A stretch of DNA of 64,000 bases from Collybia mongolica (lineage: Eukaryota > Basidiomycota > Agaricomycetes > Agaricales > Clitocybaceae): positions 558,001-622,000 of the forward strand of contig JAAXNY010000006.1 in assembly GCA_013420905.1 (NCBI GenBank), read 5' to 3'. Made by a program: the position numbers and the translations under genes. The notes under the pieces are model-generated. The model worked only from the letters and a program-made list of their open reading frames with translations, made no database searches and was not told the origin of the DNA. Positions 27,382-39,659 of this stretch are shown here, piece after piece; the first letter of the stretch is position 1; each line of letters opens with the position of its first letter.

Positions 27382-29624
27382 GAACAGAGTCTAGCTGGCA
27401 ACGTGCATTGATGGAAGTTAAAACCCGCATTCTTGCGAAAGTCTGGCTAATCTTGTAATTTGACGGGATACAGCATTGGCGAGGAAACGCGGGTATTGCA
27501 AAAGAAGAGCAGTACCATCGGAGGTGGAGGCGTCCACGAGATGACGGAGAACCTCGTGGCTTTCTGAAGCCACTGTCGACCAAGGTTTTGCGAGGCTTGA
27601 TAGGTCAAAAAAGCCGAGATACGGGGCCTGAGAGGGGGAACAGAGACGAGATCCTCAACGTCGGTGGCAAACGAAGACCCTGTGAGACAAAAGTGCAGAG
27701 CAAGAAAAAATTAGAAAAAGTGTTGAGCAACAAGATGTGCGGCCAACACGAAGTGTGGAAGGTACAGAAGATGCGAATACAACAAAATATAATCCTAGGA
27801 ACGAACAAGACACGACAGAGTAAGATACAAGAGCCGGGACTGGACAGGACAGAGACTGACAACATAAACCTTTCAAGGAGGATGTCAGCAAAAAACAACA
27901 ACTCATAATCCATATTAATAGCCATTGGTTATATCAAAGGGGGAGTGTCGCGGCCGTGTAGAATGGACGTGCGATGCATAGCATCAACGGGAAGATTTGG
28001 TAGAGATCGAGTCTAGATAGAGTCATAGACTTGATACAACTAAAAAGGTGTTTCGTTCGAATATCGGGTAGGACGGAATATTGGCGCGCGCCGGGTGACC
28101 GACAGTATGAATGAGGAGAGTGGAGACGACTCGTGGCAAGTAGTTGGGGTAACAGCGAGCGACTGGTACACTGAATTTAACAAGATGGTTAGTAGTAAAA
28201 TTGGTGGACAATCAAGTTGTCGGTAACAGATGGTAATAGGGGTTTTGATCGTCTTAAAACTTCAAGGTCTAGAAACCCAATGCGAGACTGACCAAAAGAA
28301 TATACCTTGAAGTAATCAGCGAGAGTCATGAATCGTAGGCACTCAACAGAGCTTTGTACAGCTTAAATTTTGCCACAAGCCTTGTGAGGGGCCAGAAGAG
28401 ACCAATATGGATCCTGTCGCTGCGGCCTAGGAAATTTTGCCGTCGTGAAGATTACTGTCGGGGTGTGGGCCCAGATTCGCCCAGGTGGTTTGTGGAAAGG
28501 ACAGATCCTAGTCCTTCAACTCTCTAAAGTGGCCTACATGACCGGCGGGATTTGTCGAGCGGCTGACTGGCGGTGTTGAGAACGATCGCTGGGACGTAAA
28601 ACACTAGAAGAACTATTTCGAAAAGTGGGTTTGTATGCGGTACTGTTGGGCGTCATCTTCTTGTGGCTGTTGTTATTTCCAGTAGCACGACATGGCGGGG
28701 TCGTTGGACTGGGACGAGTGGGATGTAAGTTGGTTTAGGGGTGGGCCTTGTATTATGTTCGCGAAATGGCACCCAACAAACGAGTTAAGGAGGGGAAAGG
28801 GAAGGAGAGAAGAGGAGCGAAAAGATGGTGGTAATGGTATGAAGGGGAAAGGAGAACCTGGGCTCTCAACGTTCCTGACATGTATAGACAGGGTGATTGT
28901 TTGTATGACTTTGGCTCTGGTCACATTATCGAGTGTCCCAGCCAGCAATAATCATATGCATATAATCTATTGTAAAGATGTCAGATGGGTTGGACAGTAA
29001 GTTTAACGCGACCGTGCCCGTGGATACTGAGTTAGCCCAAGTCAACATACCTTAGTCATGTACATGACTTGCGCGTTGAGGATGACATGTAGGCGTCATC
29101 ATGTGATTCCTTGGAACGCGACTGACAGACGCGGCCACGAAGATTGCTTTGAGCAACCCACGTGAATGAGGCGAGGAGAGACAGGAGAAGGATATCAACA
29201 AGGGCGGCTCCCACGAGTTGAGAGGTTTGGAGGTCTGACCTAACAGTTCTCAAAACTATCCCTGGGGCAAAGGCTCAAGCTAAATATGAGCTCCAGAGGT
29301 AATCTGAATGTTTAGGGGCTGTGGGTGGGATACAAAAGACACGGTGTATGTAGCAGTGCTGCGAGGACAGTTGAGAGGTCGAGGGAGCCCTGTCATGCTG
29401 CAGGATACTTGTAGGTATTATAAAAGGAAATACCTGGGTTAAAAAACCGAGAATGAGGAAAATTCGAAGGGCGGATGACATTGACAACCCCGAGCTCTGC
29501 ATTGATCATGACTCCGGGAACTACACAATTACCCGAACTAAAGCCTCGGCGGCCTGATCCGGAAACCCGGAATCCGATCTTGTCTTGATTTTCCTCCGAG
29601 CAAACCTCCACAAAAACATATACA
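27382..29624. other. 2.2 kb gene-poor stretch
   Basis: No supported gene. About 27,580-27,910 is strongly purine-biased on the plus strand (A and G dominate), which creates long open frames by composition alone. A start-like ATG followed 33 bases later by a good donor (28692, then gtaagt) has no convincing continuation. The last ~150 bases are the BCP1 promoter. Confidence 0.45.
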
Positions 29625-30716
29625 ATGTCTAAACGCAAGCAAGAAACGAACGAAGACAGCGACGATTCTTCCTCTGATGTCGTATGTCAAATGGGCATAA
29701 CTTCTTCCCTTATTTTCTCATGTAAACCCACCCAGTAGAGTCTGATCGACGTTGATTTTGACTTCTTTGATCCAAATCCCACTGTCGATTACCAAGCCCT
29801 CAAACGGCTCATAACCCAGCTGTTCCAGAGAGACGCTGATATCTTTCATGTCCATGAACTCGCAGAGCTCATTCTAAGCCAACCAAGGCTGGGGACTACA
29901 GTGAAAACAGATGGGATGGAGAGCGACCCATATGCCTTCCTCACGGTGTTGAATATGCATGTACATCATGTGAGTGATTCATTCTCCTGGGCTTAAAATT
30001 TAATAAGACCGTACGTGTGCAGGAGCACCCATCCATAAAAGCCATCGCGAACTACTGTCTAGAAAAATCTCCTAAGGATCCAGCGTTCGACACGACCCTC
30101 CGAGCGCTCTTTTCCCAGACACAACACCATGTCGGACTCGTCTTCTGCGAGCGCCTTATCAATATGCCTGTCCAAGTCATCCCACATATGTATAGGATGC
30201 TTGTGGAAGAGCTCAAACGGGCGATAAACGACGTAAGCGCCGCCGCTTTATCTCCAATACCCTACTCTTCATTATTATAAACACAGAATGAGCCTTATAC
30301 ATTCACGCATCTTCTCTTCATATCTCGGACGTATCATCTCACTCCTGATGAAGAGTCCGCTATATTCAACGCCGCTCCTCGAACGAATGGCCAGTCGGCG
30401 CGGAAGTCTAAGCGCTCGAAACCACCTTCCGAACCCGAGTTAGAGCCCCCGGCAGATCACATATATTCCTTCCACCATGAGGACGAATACATCAAAAAGG
30501 TAAAAGATTCTCATTTAGTATGTGTAGATCGGGCTGACTTGTACTTGTTCCTAGGCCGCTATCCATTCGCTGGATTATACATTTACCACAGCATCCCCAG
30601 AGCCTCGCGAGAAAGACGCGTTCGGAGTCGAAAATCGCGGTCGGATGATGTTAGTTCCCGCTGAGAGGTTCTTGGAGTTGGTGGCGACGATGAGCGAGGT
30701 GTACGCCGTGCGATAA
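29625..30716 (+). CDS. BCP1: BCP1/BCCIP family nuclear export and chaperone protein
   Basis: Five exons (29625-29681, 29739-29969, 30023-30232, 30287-30499, 30555-30716) encode 290 residues in a perfectly closing frame, close to the usual Bcp1 length. It starts with the acidic/basic KRKQETNEDSDDSSSDV, then VDFDFFDPNPTVDYQALKRL, the signature of the BCCIP/BCP1 family (F-[DE]-[FA]-x-D-P). Further family segments are LTQLFQRDADIFHVHELAEL-like helices, EDEYIKKAAIHSLDY and the C-terminal GRMMLVPAERFLELV. In yeast Bcp1 is the dedicated chaperone of ribosomal protein uL14 (Rpl23) and helps export the lipid kinase Mss4 from the nucleus. Function here is by family membership. Confidence 0.93.
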
Positions 30717-30854
30717 AGGGCCCGGAGCCCAATTTCAGTTTATTTAACACCTCGACATAACGGAGGGAGATTATGTATGTACCAATATATCCGCATTAGA
30801 ATTTAAATATCTGCACACTATCATTTATTTCTATCCTTTATTTGAATTTTCTAT

Positions 30855-31700
30855 GACATCAGCGACAGTGGGTATAGCGGCGGCCTTGGGCTCCACTCCA
30901 TCATCATTCTTCTCCCTCTCACTAATTATTTTTCTGTACGCCTTCTCATACAGCACATCGATCGTTCGTCAAATACATCAAAATGACATGATGGTTGGCC
31001 CACGTCAATACCTCATCCCTCTCGGTGTAATTCCGTCCTGTAACGATGTGCCCACCCGCCCGTTCGAATACCTCGAGATGCATTCTCACCTACGGGGTCC
31101 TCCGCATCCTGCAAATGGACGATCAGCCGTGAGGCCGGTGTCCGGGACAAGAGATAGGCTCATGCGCTTTGAAGCCGCCAGATGAATAGTGGAGCTGGCG
31201 GCCCGTGCTTGCGGTAGAATATGACATTAGTGGGATTTTGGGGCGGTGGTATGGTCGATGGATGCTTCTTCAAACGGACGGTAGGGTGGCGATGACGAGT
31301 TACCGAAGTCTGGCTTAGGCATCCAAAGTGGCTACCACGGGAGAGTGCAGGTTGTTTTTTGTTATGTAGGTCGAGTTGCGCTGAACCAGAATCCTCATCC
31401 AATTTGTGTAGAAAGTAAGCCATTAAAGTCATGTTCGTGAGACCCTGAAATCAGTGTCCTGGTACTCCCAAACGAGGACCTGGCTCGAAGCATATGTCGT
31501 ATACCAGCCAGCTGCCTATCGGTTATGGACGCCTGTCGCGTAGTCGTGAACACCTATTCGGACAACACTCTGACATCTCGGGACCTGTGACTTGGGCTCG
31601 AGGCGGAGCGTTCACTGCTTTTCGGTAAATGTATGCTTTTGTGCAGATCCATACGACGGGATTTTGGGTGGGTCGGAGATGTCGATGATTGTTGGTTCAT
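30855..31700 (-). pseudogene. decayed or unresolved coding region
   Basis: The minus strand carries several protein-like stretches in shifting frames: GWYTTYASSQVLVWEYQDTD (about 31.5 kb), then RNSTYITKNNLHSPVVATLD after an intron-like gtctca...ttcag. Further on are GGHIVTGRNYTERDEVLTWA and, in another frame, a lysine/glutamate-rich end (LYEKAYRKIISEREKNDDG) stopping near 30.85 kb. A TAG separates HDYATGVHNR from the GWYTTY stretch, and the last two pieces are out of frame without a usable intron. This looks like an old gene with frameshifts and stops; an unusually spliced live gene is the alternative. No family recognised. Confidence 0.3.
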
Positions 31701-31829
31701 CGGATCATTTTCATATGCCGTGAGAACGGTGCGCAAAAGTGAAATGTCAAAATTTCCTCCCCATGTACACAGCCCAAACTTGCACTTGGCTAGAACTTTA
31801 TTCGCCGTCCAAGCACCCAACTCACAACC

Positions 31830-32988
31830 ATGATATCAACTTCATTTTTACCTTTCCAAATCCTGATGGTCTTGATTTTTGTCTGTGGAACCACCATTTT
31901 CATCTTCTTCCAAGCCTTGACATATCTGGCCGATGATCAATTTACTTCTCTTGCCCCATCGACAGAGTTGTACTTTCCTCAATCACATTCCAGCCGGAAC
32001 GAAACTCTGGGTGTGGCGGCCAAAATATATGTGATATCTCTCCCCAGCCGAACGGACCGACGCGAGCAAATGGAACTGTTGCGCGAAACACTCGGACTCC
32101 GGTGGACATACGTCGAAGGGATAGACGGGACAAATGATATGGTAGACAAGATCATGAACTCTGTCCGCTCCATTCGCGCTGCCAACTCCTCTGGTTCCTC
32201 TTTCACCTGGCCCAAAGATTTGCCAAACTCGGACGAGTGGATCGACCTTTGGAGCCCTGGATTCCTGACGTCCCATGAAATTATCGACTCTTCGGAACCT
32301 ATACTATGTGCTACTCAGAATAACACTGTTGCTCCTTATGACCCGACGGTCGAAATACCTGGATACCGGTTTCTCACTCGGGCACGAATCGCATGCTGGC
32401 ACTCGCACCTCTCGGTTATTCAAAACATCGCAAACGACCCTGGTCTCAATGATACTGATTCTGCTATTGTACTGGAGGACGATTTGGATATGGAACGCGA
32501 CATCCAGGCCCGCTTGGAGTACTTGTGGACGATTTTACCCGCGAATTGGGATATGGTGTATCTAGGTGAGCTGCATTTGCATCAGGTGAAAATTTAGCTC
32601 CATAAACTGATCGAAGGTCTGTATAGGTCATTGCTGGTCTAACGAGACGTCTTTTCCCGCCTTGAATGCAAATGACTCTCGGAACGTGTTTGGCACATAC
32701 ATACATCCCTCCAAAAACCCTTCATGTACCCATGCATATATCCTTTCGAAGGCCGGTGCACGCCGCTTGCTTCTGCATTTACGCTACACTCCGTTTGCAT
32801 ACTCCCGCGCAGTGGACCTGGCGATCTCGTGGCTAATACAGAGTTCACGGATAAAGAGCTTTTCGGTCGTCCCCAGCGTGGTCATTCAGAGGAAAATTGC
32901 TATGAGCGACGTCATGTCTGGAAATGGAAGCCGTTGGAAGGACACCTTAGTCAACGGGGTTTTCAGTTCTGCGAGGCCATTACCCTGA
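31830..32988 (+). CDS. Glycosyltransferase family 25-like protein, type II membrane anchored
   Basis: Two exons, 31830-32565 and 32627-32988, give 365 residues; the frame closes exactly. Residues ~8-32 form one hydrophobic segment (ILMVLIFVCGTTIFIFFQAL) near the N-terminus, giving a type II anchor with the enzyme in the Golgi/ER lumen. The catalytic region begins IYVISLPSRTDRREQM, the GT25 opening, then CWHSHLSVIQNIA and VLEDDLDME, whose D-D-L-D provides the metal-binding acidic motif. The second exon contains HCWSNETSF and HAYILSKAGARRLL, also typical of GT25. These enzymes transfer hexoses, for example galactose, to glycans or hydroxylysine; donor and acceptor are unknown here. Several NxS/T sites occur in the lumenal part. 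Confidence 0.87.
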
Positions 32989-33128
32989 CGGTAAAAGGAC
33001 TACGTCCAATCCTTCATAATAGAAGCTATGTTATCGGTATACAGGATTTACACGATTCATCACACGATGCTAGTGTCCGCGTGGGGCTGCCCCCTCTTAT
33101 AGTTTTGGTATCTGGTCCCCCGTTCAGT

Positions 33129-34361
33129 CTATCGTGTTAAGCCTGTTGTTCTGCCAGGGATTATCATGGGATCTGGCAAGTCTGTAGCTTCAGGTAGTGA
33201 CGCTCGCTTGCAGACACACTTATGGTTCGACCATGCGAGCGTCTGGCTAAATATCGCGACATCAGGTCCGGACATAGAGCAACCAACAAGATAGCAAACC
33301 ATTCACGACCACAGTAGTGGACCAATTTGCACCTGTGAAATGCAAATAAGCCCCCTGGACATCTTCTAATATGACGGGAACCCACTTGGAACACTGCATC
33401 ATGCCTTTGTCCTTGACTGCGTCACAGGAAAGCACATTGTCTGGCGTTTTTCTGCCTCCGTGCCTAGCTCACCTCGGGACGATCATCCTTGTTTCCTAAT
33501 ACTCGGGCCCTGACATCAGCGGGTATTGTCCGCTCCTTGTGTGCGAGAAGGTTGTCGCTGGGGAGCAAAGACGAGACAAAGGTGTCGGGCGTGGTGTGGA
33601 AGATCGGCGGGAACTTCGAGTGACTGGTGGCCGACGCGGGAGCAGGCGGTTCATGGCTGTTGAGGAACACTGGATCCAGCTTGTACCCTTGCTTTGGAGG
33701 CTCAGGGGAAAGAGGATGGCCTGATGTTAATTACCAAGATGGCGAGCCTTCACCGTGGTGAAGGTAGGTCAACAACGACATGAATCGGTCAGCATGATAT
33801 TTGGTCATGATGTTGTAGTCGTGATGGGAGAAATTTCCACAATCTGTAATACTTGTCGGTAAGAGGGAGCAGTATGGTTTAAGAGGGAAACACGCACTGC
33901 AAGTTGCAGGGAAAACCATAACCAACAGAAATTTAGTGAGTGTGATGTCCGTGAAATTAAGATGGCCCCAGTCTCTCTAAATGTTATTTAGGGGCATGTT
34001 ACTTCGCGAAACACGGTATTTGCGTCTTTCACGTTTCGCAGCCGTTTTCACGACCCACACAAGATTCCGTTGTGCAAAGACATCTGATAACGTCGTTTGT
34101 AAAACACACCTCATATTGATAGAGTATAGGAGCCCATTCGTTTTTATATGTCATCCGCTTCTTCCCCGCCATATCGTCGCAACACTGATTGATTAGATTA
34201 ATGACTTTCTTACGCGCCAAAAAATCGTCCCTGCTGAGATCAGGGGCATCTTCTGGTGAGCGTTGAAGTTTGCGGGATATATCGTTCGTAGAAATCCCGA
34301 AATCACGACATTGGATCCGTCTGGTCGTCGCATAGGTTCCGGATGTGTTGACCGTCATCAT
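33129..34361 (-). pseudogene. third MYND-finger gene, apparently broken
   Basis: Minus-strand pieces assemble into a MYND protein. An N-terminal exon runs from the ATG at 34359-34361 (SGTYATTRRIQCRDFG...), followed by a middle part with HHDYNIMTKYHADRFMSLLT and LSPEPPKQGYKLDPVFLNSH, and TTPDTFVSSLLPSDNLLAHK. The C-terminal finger CSKCKLVHYCGRECQ then WSNHKCVC is formed only after removing two introns. Two defects are visible: an in-frame TAA between SPSW and SGHPLSPEPP (about 33.73 kb), and a one-base phase mismatch before the finger (about 33.47 kb) not mended by any GT-AG intron I can find. So this is either a recent pseudogene or a gene with an assembly error or atypical splicing. The first finger Cys pair also looks incomplete. 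Confidence 0.5.
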
Positions 34362-34931
34362 AGGATTAAAACTGGCGATTTCGTGACGATGGGAAAGGGA
34401 AGTTGGAACGGGGAGTTTTGGAGCTAGGGCTCACTAAGGCAAACGTCCAAATACCGACACTGCCATATCCGTACCTATCGTGTAGAATGATAGTTTCGAT
34501 TTAGCTGCGAGGCTAGTATATGATGGGTGGTGTAAGTATCTCAAGATGATTTCCTCTTCGTACTTCAATTTGGATTAAATATTGGTCCGGTCAACCACGT
34601 GGCGCGACGCGCCATGGGCCCCACTCCGTCCGGAAGCAATATTCTCAGACTTTCATTTTTGAATGGAACGTAGCGGTTGCGATTGGTGTAGATACACAAT
34701 TCGCGTTAAGAGGGCCGAAGGACTCAAAGTCAAACGTTATTTGGTGGGTGTCAGCCAATTGGTATTCAGGTGAAAGATATCTTTCGGCCCGTTGGCCATC
34801 AATCCGCTGGTTAGCCCGAAGGGTATAACTTTACCTCATGAAATTCCAGACGTCAGTACGCGTCAGTAATCGCTTCGACTTCTCATCAACCCGACGTCGT
34901 TGGCAACCCCTTCTCGACGACATTCACAAGA
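34362..34931. other. divergent promoter region
   Basis: About 570 bases between the broken MYND gene (minus) and the ArAE-type gene (plus). Nothing coding recognised. GGCGCGACGCGCC at ~34.6 kb is a short GC-rich near-palindrome of uncertain meaning. Confidence 0.45.
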
Positions 34932-37900
34932 ATGTCAGACTACACAGAGTCGCTGCAACCTGGTGGGGCGGGTGGTGTTTTATCCTGGGTCGTGCCCGCG
35001 CTCAAAACCCGACGCACTCTGAAAACGTGGATTCGATGCTGTATAGCGCTCGTCGCGACTATGATCTTGATGGTGGACCGTAAGACGTTGGGGTCGTTGG
35101 GCCAGGCTGGGTTTTTTGGAGCGTACGTTTGGGGGTTTCTGAAGGAGAGGGAACTTTACTGATCGACGTCATGCCACAGAATCGTAGCCGTAATGCTGCC
35201 GCCATCACTCGCCCTCGCGCTCTTTATCTTCGCTGCAATAACGCTGCTGTTTGGTGGGTTGGACAGGTCTATTGCCCTTTTTAAATTTCTTATTTCGAGT
35301 AGGTATGCTTATCGGCTGGGCATGGGGTGCTGCCGCCATGGCTTCGGGGCTCGCCACCCGAAGTCAAGCGCTTCTGGCACAACAACAACAACGTGCACAA
35401 GCATCGTGCGTATCTTTCGCGCTATCAGGGATCCACCACCGACTTTTTAACATCACGATTCAGTCTTGTAGAAGGTGTTCCGCCAGCACTGCAATTTCAG
35501 AAATTCGTTTTCCAGGGGATGTTTCTTGATCCACGGTTAGAGGTTTTCTGGCTCAGCGCGACTCTGATTTCTTATATGATGGAAATCCAGGTCCACGACT
35601 GTTTACGGGGTCTTTTTCTTTGTTGGAACGTTTGCTCTTGGCACCTTACGAGCATTCATCCCCAAAATGGCTTTGCTAAGCATATTCGGCAGCATTGTTC
35701 TAGATATTGTGCGCATAGAGTCCCTCTTCTCTGTTCAAAACTTAAACGCTATATGAAGATGTGTTCATATGGCCCATGTATGTGCATTTTATTAAATAAC
35801 GTATCACGCTTCTGATCATATGTGTTAGTATTTCCAACTGCACAGTACACACTCCCAAAGCTCTTTATCATCCCAACAGCCTATTACATTGCCATCGCTA
35901 TAGCTTCTTTGATTTTAATATTCCCCGAAAGTTTGAATCGTATCTGGCTGTAAGAGTTTCAAAGCCTGGCGTACCCGACACTCTCAAAAACCCCCCTACA
36001 GAATCACACTCCTTAATGATTTTCTTGATGTACGCTGCCCATTTTGCTTCAGCCATTATGTGCTTATAACTGTATAGCCCATCTCCAAAATGCTTGAAAT
36101 TCAATCCCAAGCGCTTTGCTCTCGTCCTTCGAATCACGAATTATGGACAGAGATGTCAAACGAGGCATATGATTCGAGACGAGCCCTCATAGCAGGGACA
36201 CAAGGATTGCTCGGCCAAATCGGTATGACTGATCTTGAATTCTCTATAGGAAGGCTAGGGCCTGGAGATCTCAAGAGAATTAGTACCGAACTTAAGTCGC
36301 TCATGTTCAGAGCTGCGTAGGTTTTCTATTTGTCAAAGTTTCCAACAGCTGATACAATGGTCGTAGTGGCTTGCACGCGTTTCAAATCTTTGTCAACAAC
36401 ACCAACCACATGAAACAGAATGAGGACGAGAAGTATGAGAGACCACATCGATATGATATCCTGCAACGTCAAATCCGCGAACGCGAAGCGAAGCATGGCC
36501 ATGATTTAGACTCACTCGTTCCCATTCTGGAGAGCTCCTCTGCGGACCTCCGGAAAGCTTGCCAAGCTGGAGTCAAAGGTGCCTCGGAATGGTTCCAGGA
36601 ATTCAATAGTGGGTGCTGGGTTGGGTTCTTCTCGAGGCTTGATAAATCTAAAAATGAGGTGCGCCACGCGAATTTAGTGGGCCAGCTCGCAGCCGTACAA
36701 GAGGCACTGGAAAAATTCCGGCACGTCGAGCGTGTCAAACTCATAAAGCCATTTGAGAGGTTCTTCGACCCAACGACAGGGGTGCGACTACGATCTGTCG
36801 CCATCGACGAGAGCACGGAGACATTTGCTGCGAGGTTGGGACTCACTCCACTCGTACTTGAGCATCCAGGTTCTAATGAGTTAATTCCCATCAAGGTCGC
36901 TATTTATATGCTTTGTCTTTTCGTATGCAATGGATGCGTTTGCCGAGCGCTTGGTCAAATTCTTGACAATCCTTGTAGAACTTGATATAAAGCGGCCCAA
37001 ACCTAGGCTGTGGGCTCCTAGTGGCTTCGGAAAACTTGGGCGCAAGATCATGAGCAGACGCGATATCGACAACGGAGCCGTACCACTGGCTATGGGCACC
37101 TCAAGTGACCCGACCAGATTCGAATCTGAAGACGGCATTGAGGAGAGCATAGATGGCGAAGAGACAGACGATGAAGTCGGAACTATTTCCCCACGCAAGT
37201 TTAACAGCTTTCCGCTCGGAAAATTTCAATCTAATATATTGTTTTATAGGGAGAAATCCGGACGCACTCCCTCCCGCCACCGCATTTGGTCGGATGTTTT
37301 TGAGACTTGGAGCCTTTTTTAGGTTTTTCAAGTCACCAGAGGGTATTTTTGGTCTCAGGCATGCGGTTGTTTCGGTGGCGTTGTGGATTCCTTCCGTATG
37401 CGCGTCGAGTGCATGGTTCTATTACGGAAATCGCGGAATCTGGGCCCTTATAATGGCGCAGGTTAGTGTGCAGCCTCAGTAGTGTATCTCGAAGCAGTCT
37501 TGAGGCTCATTCGTGGTGATAGACCGCCCTGGCCGTCTATGCAGGAGATCAGGTGAATAAATAACAACACTCAAAGTTTTCTTTATTGACTTGGTCTTTT
37601 AGATTGCCGGTTTCTTTGTTAGACTTGGGGGCACCATAGTTGGACTTCTCGGTAGAATGTTTCAGTGGCATATGATCTAACATTCTCCTCACTTTATCCT
37701 ACTTAACAGTTGGTATGGCTGTTTGGTACATCGGCGCTGGAACAGGAAATGGAAATCCGTATGGAATCGTCATCGCTACCGTTTGTCCGATGCTATCCGA
37801 TAATTGGGTATCAGCTCTGATATTCTTGACAGGTGGTTTTTGTGTCTCCGTTTCTGCTAGGCAGACTTGCGGCGCCTGCACAGCAAATGATGTTCTGGGC

Positions 37901-39552
37901 ACTAGCTGGTGTCACCATCGTATTCAGTATGCTTGATACCTTTTAGTTTCCGGCGCTGCCTGACTTGCAACTCCATCTAGTTGTCGGTTATAGCTGGATA
38001 AACACACATCTTCCGGTCCTCGTTAGCTCGGGCGTCGGGGTTACGCTTGGTTGGAAGAGGGCGTGAGTATTTAAACACATCCCTCAAACGGCAAAGTTAG
38101 ATCTGAATTCACATCTACAGGTTACTGGTCGTCATCGGGTTCACGGCTGCGGTGAGTCCAGGATCAAAGCGATAGCACCCTTTTTCTTACTGATTTCGAA
38201 CTAGTTCATTGTGATGCTTTTCCCCCGACCTACCTCTTCTCGCACATTGGTCAGGAAAACATTGGCGGCAAGCACCATGGAATTGGGGCACATCCTTGCA
38301 GTTGAAGTGGAAGCCCTTCTTGCCGAAGAAGCACGCGCCAAAACCGGGCATCATGAGAAAGTAGTGTTCGTCGGTGAACATAGTGATGAGGAAGCTTCGC
38401 CTAAAGAAAATCGCGTTCGGAAAATCGCGCAAAAAGTACTAAATGTGGCGGTAAATTAGCAAATTTCTATCGATTGGCTCGTCCCTTACTCCGTGATTTG
38501 ATAGGAGCGTCTTCAAGGCTTGGCCCCGTCCTTGCTGACTGCCAGGTTCGAACCTCAGTTCCAGTACGTTTTTTACCTTCAAAAAAACCGCGGTCATACT
38601 TAAATCCTGCACTCTGCCAGGGGAACCTGGCCTCACAAAAAATACGAGCATCTTCACAAGACGCAGTGAGTCGTATCCCATATATACCCCGTTACTCGCT
38701 TTTAACCGATATCGCCAAGGATGAAAATTTTATCGTCACTTGTGCTCCTTTGCAGCGCATTTTCTCAGTTGGATACGAAGTGGTGTAGTATTTTGGTCCA
38801 CCGGGTGGGTCTTTCATGCATATGAATGGATATAACCTATATAAACCATGGCAATTCACTTTCTAGACTCCGTTTCTCAATCCAAACCTGGTAAGATATA
38901 TAAGTATCATTCCCGCTTCGATACGTTCTGATATCAGAGCAGCTCTCAGATATCTTCTCAAATATATCAATCCTCGGATACGCGCTGGCTGGAGCCCACC
39001 CTGTTCCGACGTCTCTAAGCAAGCTTCGAGACCGTCTTGTATATCATGAACAACTCATGGCTCGTTTGAACTCCCATGTTGCCCCTCAAGAAACTCTCGC
39101 TGGTTCTGAATCTGACAGTTTAAGGTCTGAGTTTGGAGACTCCGGAGACAAAGTAGATGGGTCAAGCATTGGGTTTGATGAGATTACATTGGAAATATTA
39201 ATGGTAAGTCTATTGTTGCAGCTCTCCAGCGACTGATATAATATGCACGCAGGATGATCAACTACCGGCTCATTCGACAGGTAAGCCCATTTAAGCCTCT
39301 CCTTTCACTATTTATACTAATATTGACTTACAACAGCTTTGGTAGCGCTTTCTAACATTATTTCTGTACGTCATTGCTTATGTGTTGTCTTCACAACTAA
39401 CAAAATTGCCATTATAGTTGGTGGATGAAATGTCTGTAACTGTTCGAGAACTTTGCGGGGAAACGACGTTACGCGGGTTTAACAGTCTTCAAAGAGACTT
39501 TATAGGGAAGGAGGAAAAGGTGATTGGTCGTAGATTCTCTGAAAAGATGTAA
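34932..39552 (+). CDS. large ArAE/BRE4-type putative transporter
   Basis: A long, heavily split gene of roughly 1,100 residues with the architecture of fungal ArAE_2_N/DUF2421 proteins (aromatic-acid exporter-like; yeast Bre4 relatives). N-terminal half: TRRTLKTWIRCCIALVATMI, MLPPSLALALFIFAAITLL, MLIGWAWGAAAMASGLATRS and LFPTAQYTLPKLFIIPTAYY form the six-helix transporter bundle. A soluble helical middle follows (YDILQRQIREREAKHGHDLD and others). The second membrane block has GLRHAVVSVALWIPSVCASS, AGFFVRLGGTIVGLLVGMAV and VVGYSWINTHLPVLVSSGVG. The C-terminal soluble domain ends at FSEKM (stop 39550-39552). At least twelve introns; several junctions (35.2-36.1 and 37.4-38.8 kb) are approximate. 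Likely exports or transports organic acids across the plasma or ER membrane; substrate unknown. Confidence 0.8.
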
Positions 39553-39659
39553 TAGTAGATTGTTTTGATAATGTGGTGATCTAGTATAATATTTATGTGG
39601 ACTCCGAGATGTTGACCACGTAGAGGGGGGTTAATCTCCCACGCGCAGAATCGAGTTTC

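Noticed and set aside
28692..28730. ATG followed by 11 codons and a good gtaagt donor.
   Set aside because: No acceptor leads to a convincing downstream exon.
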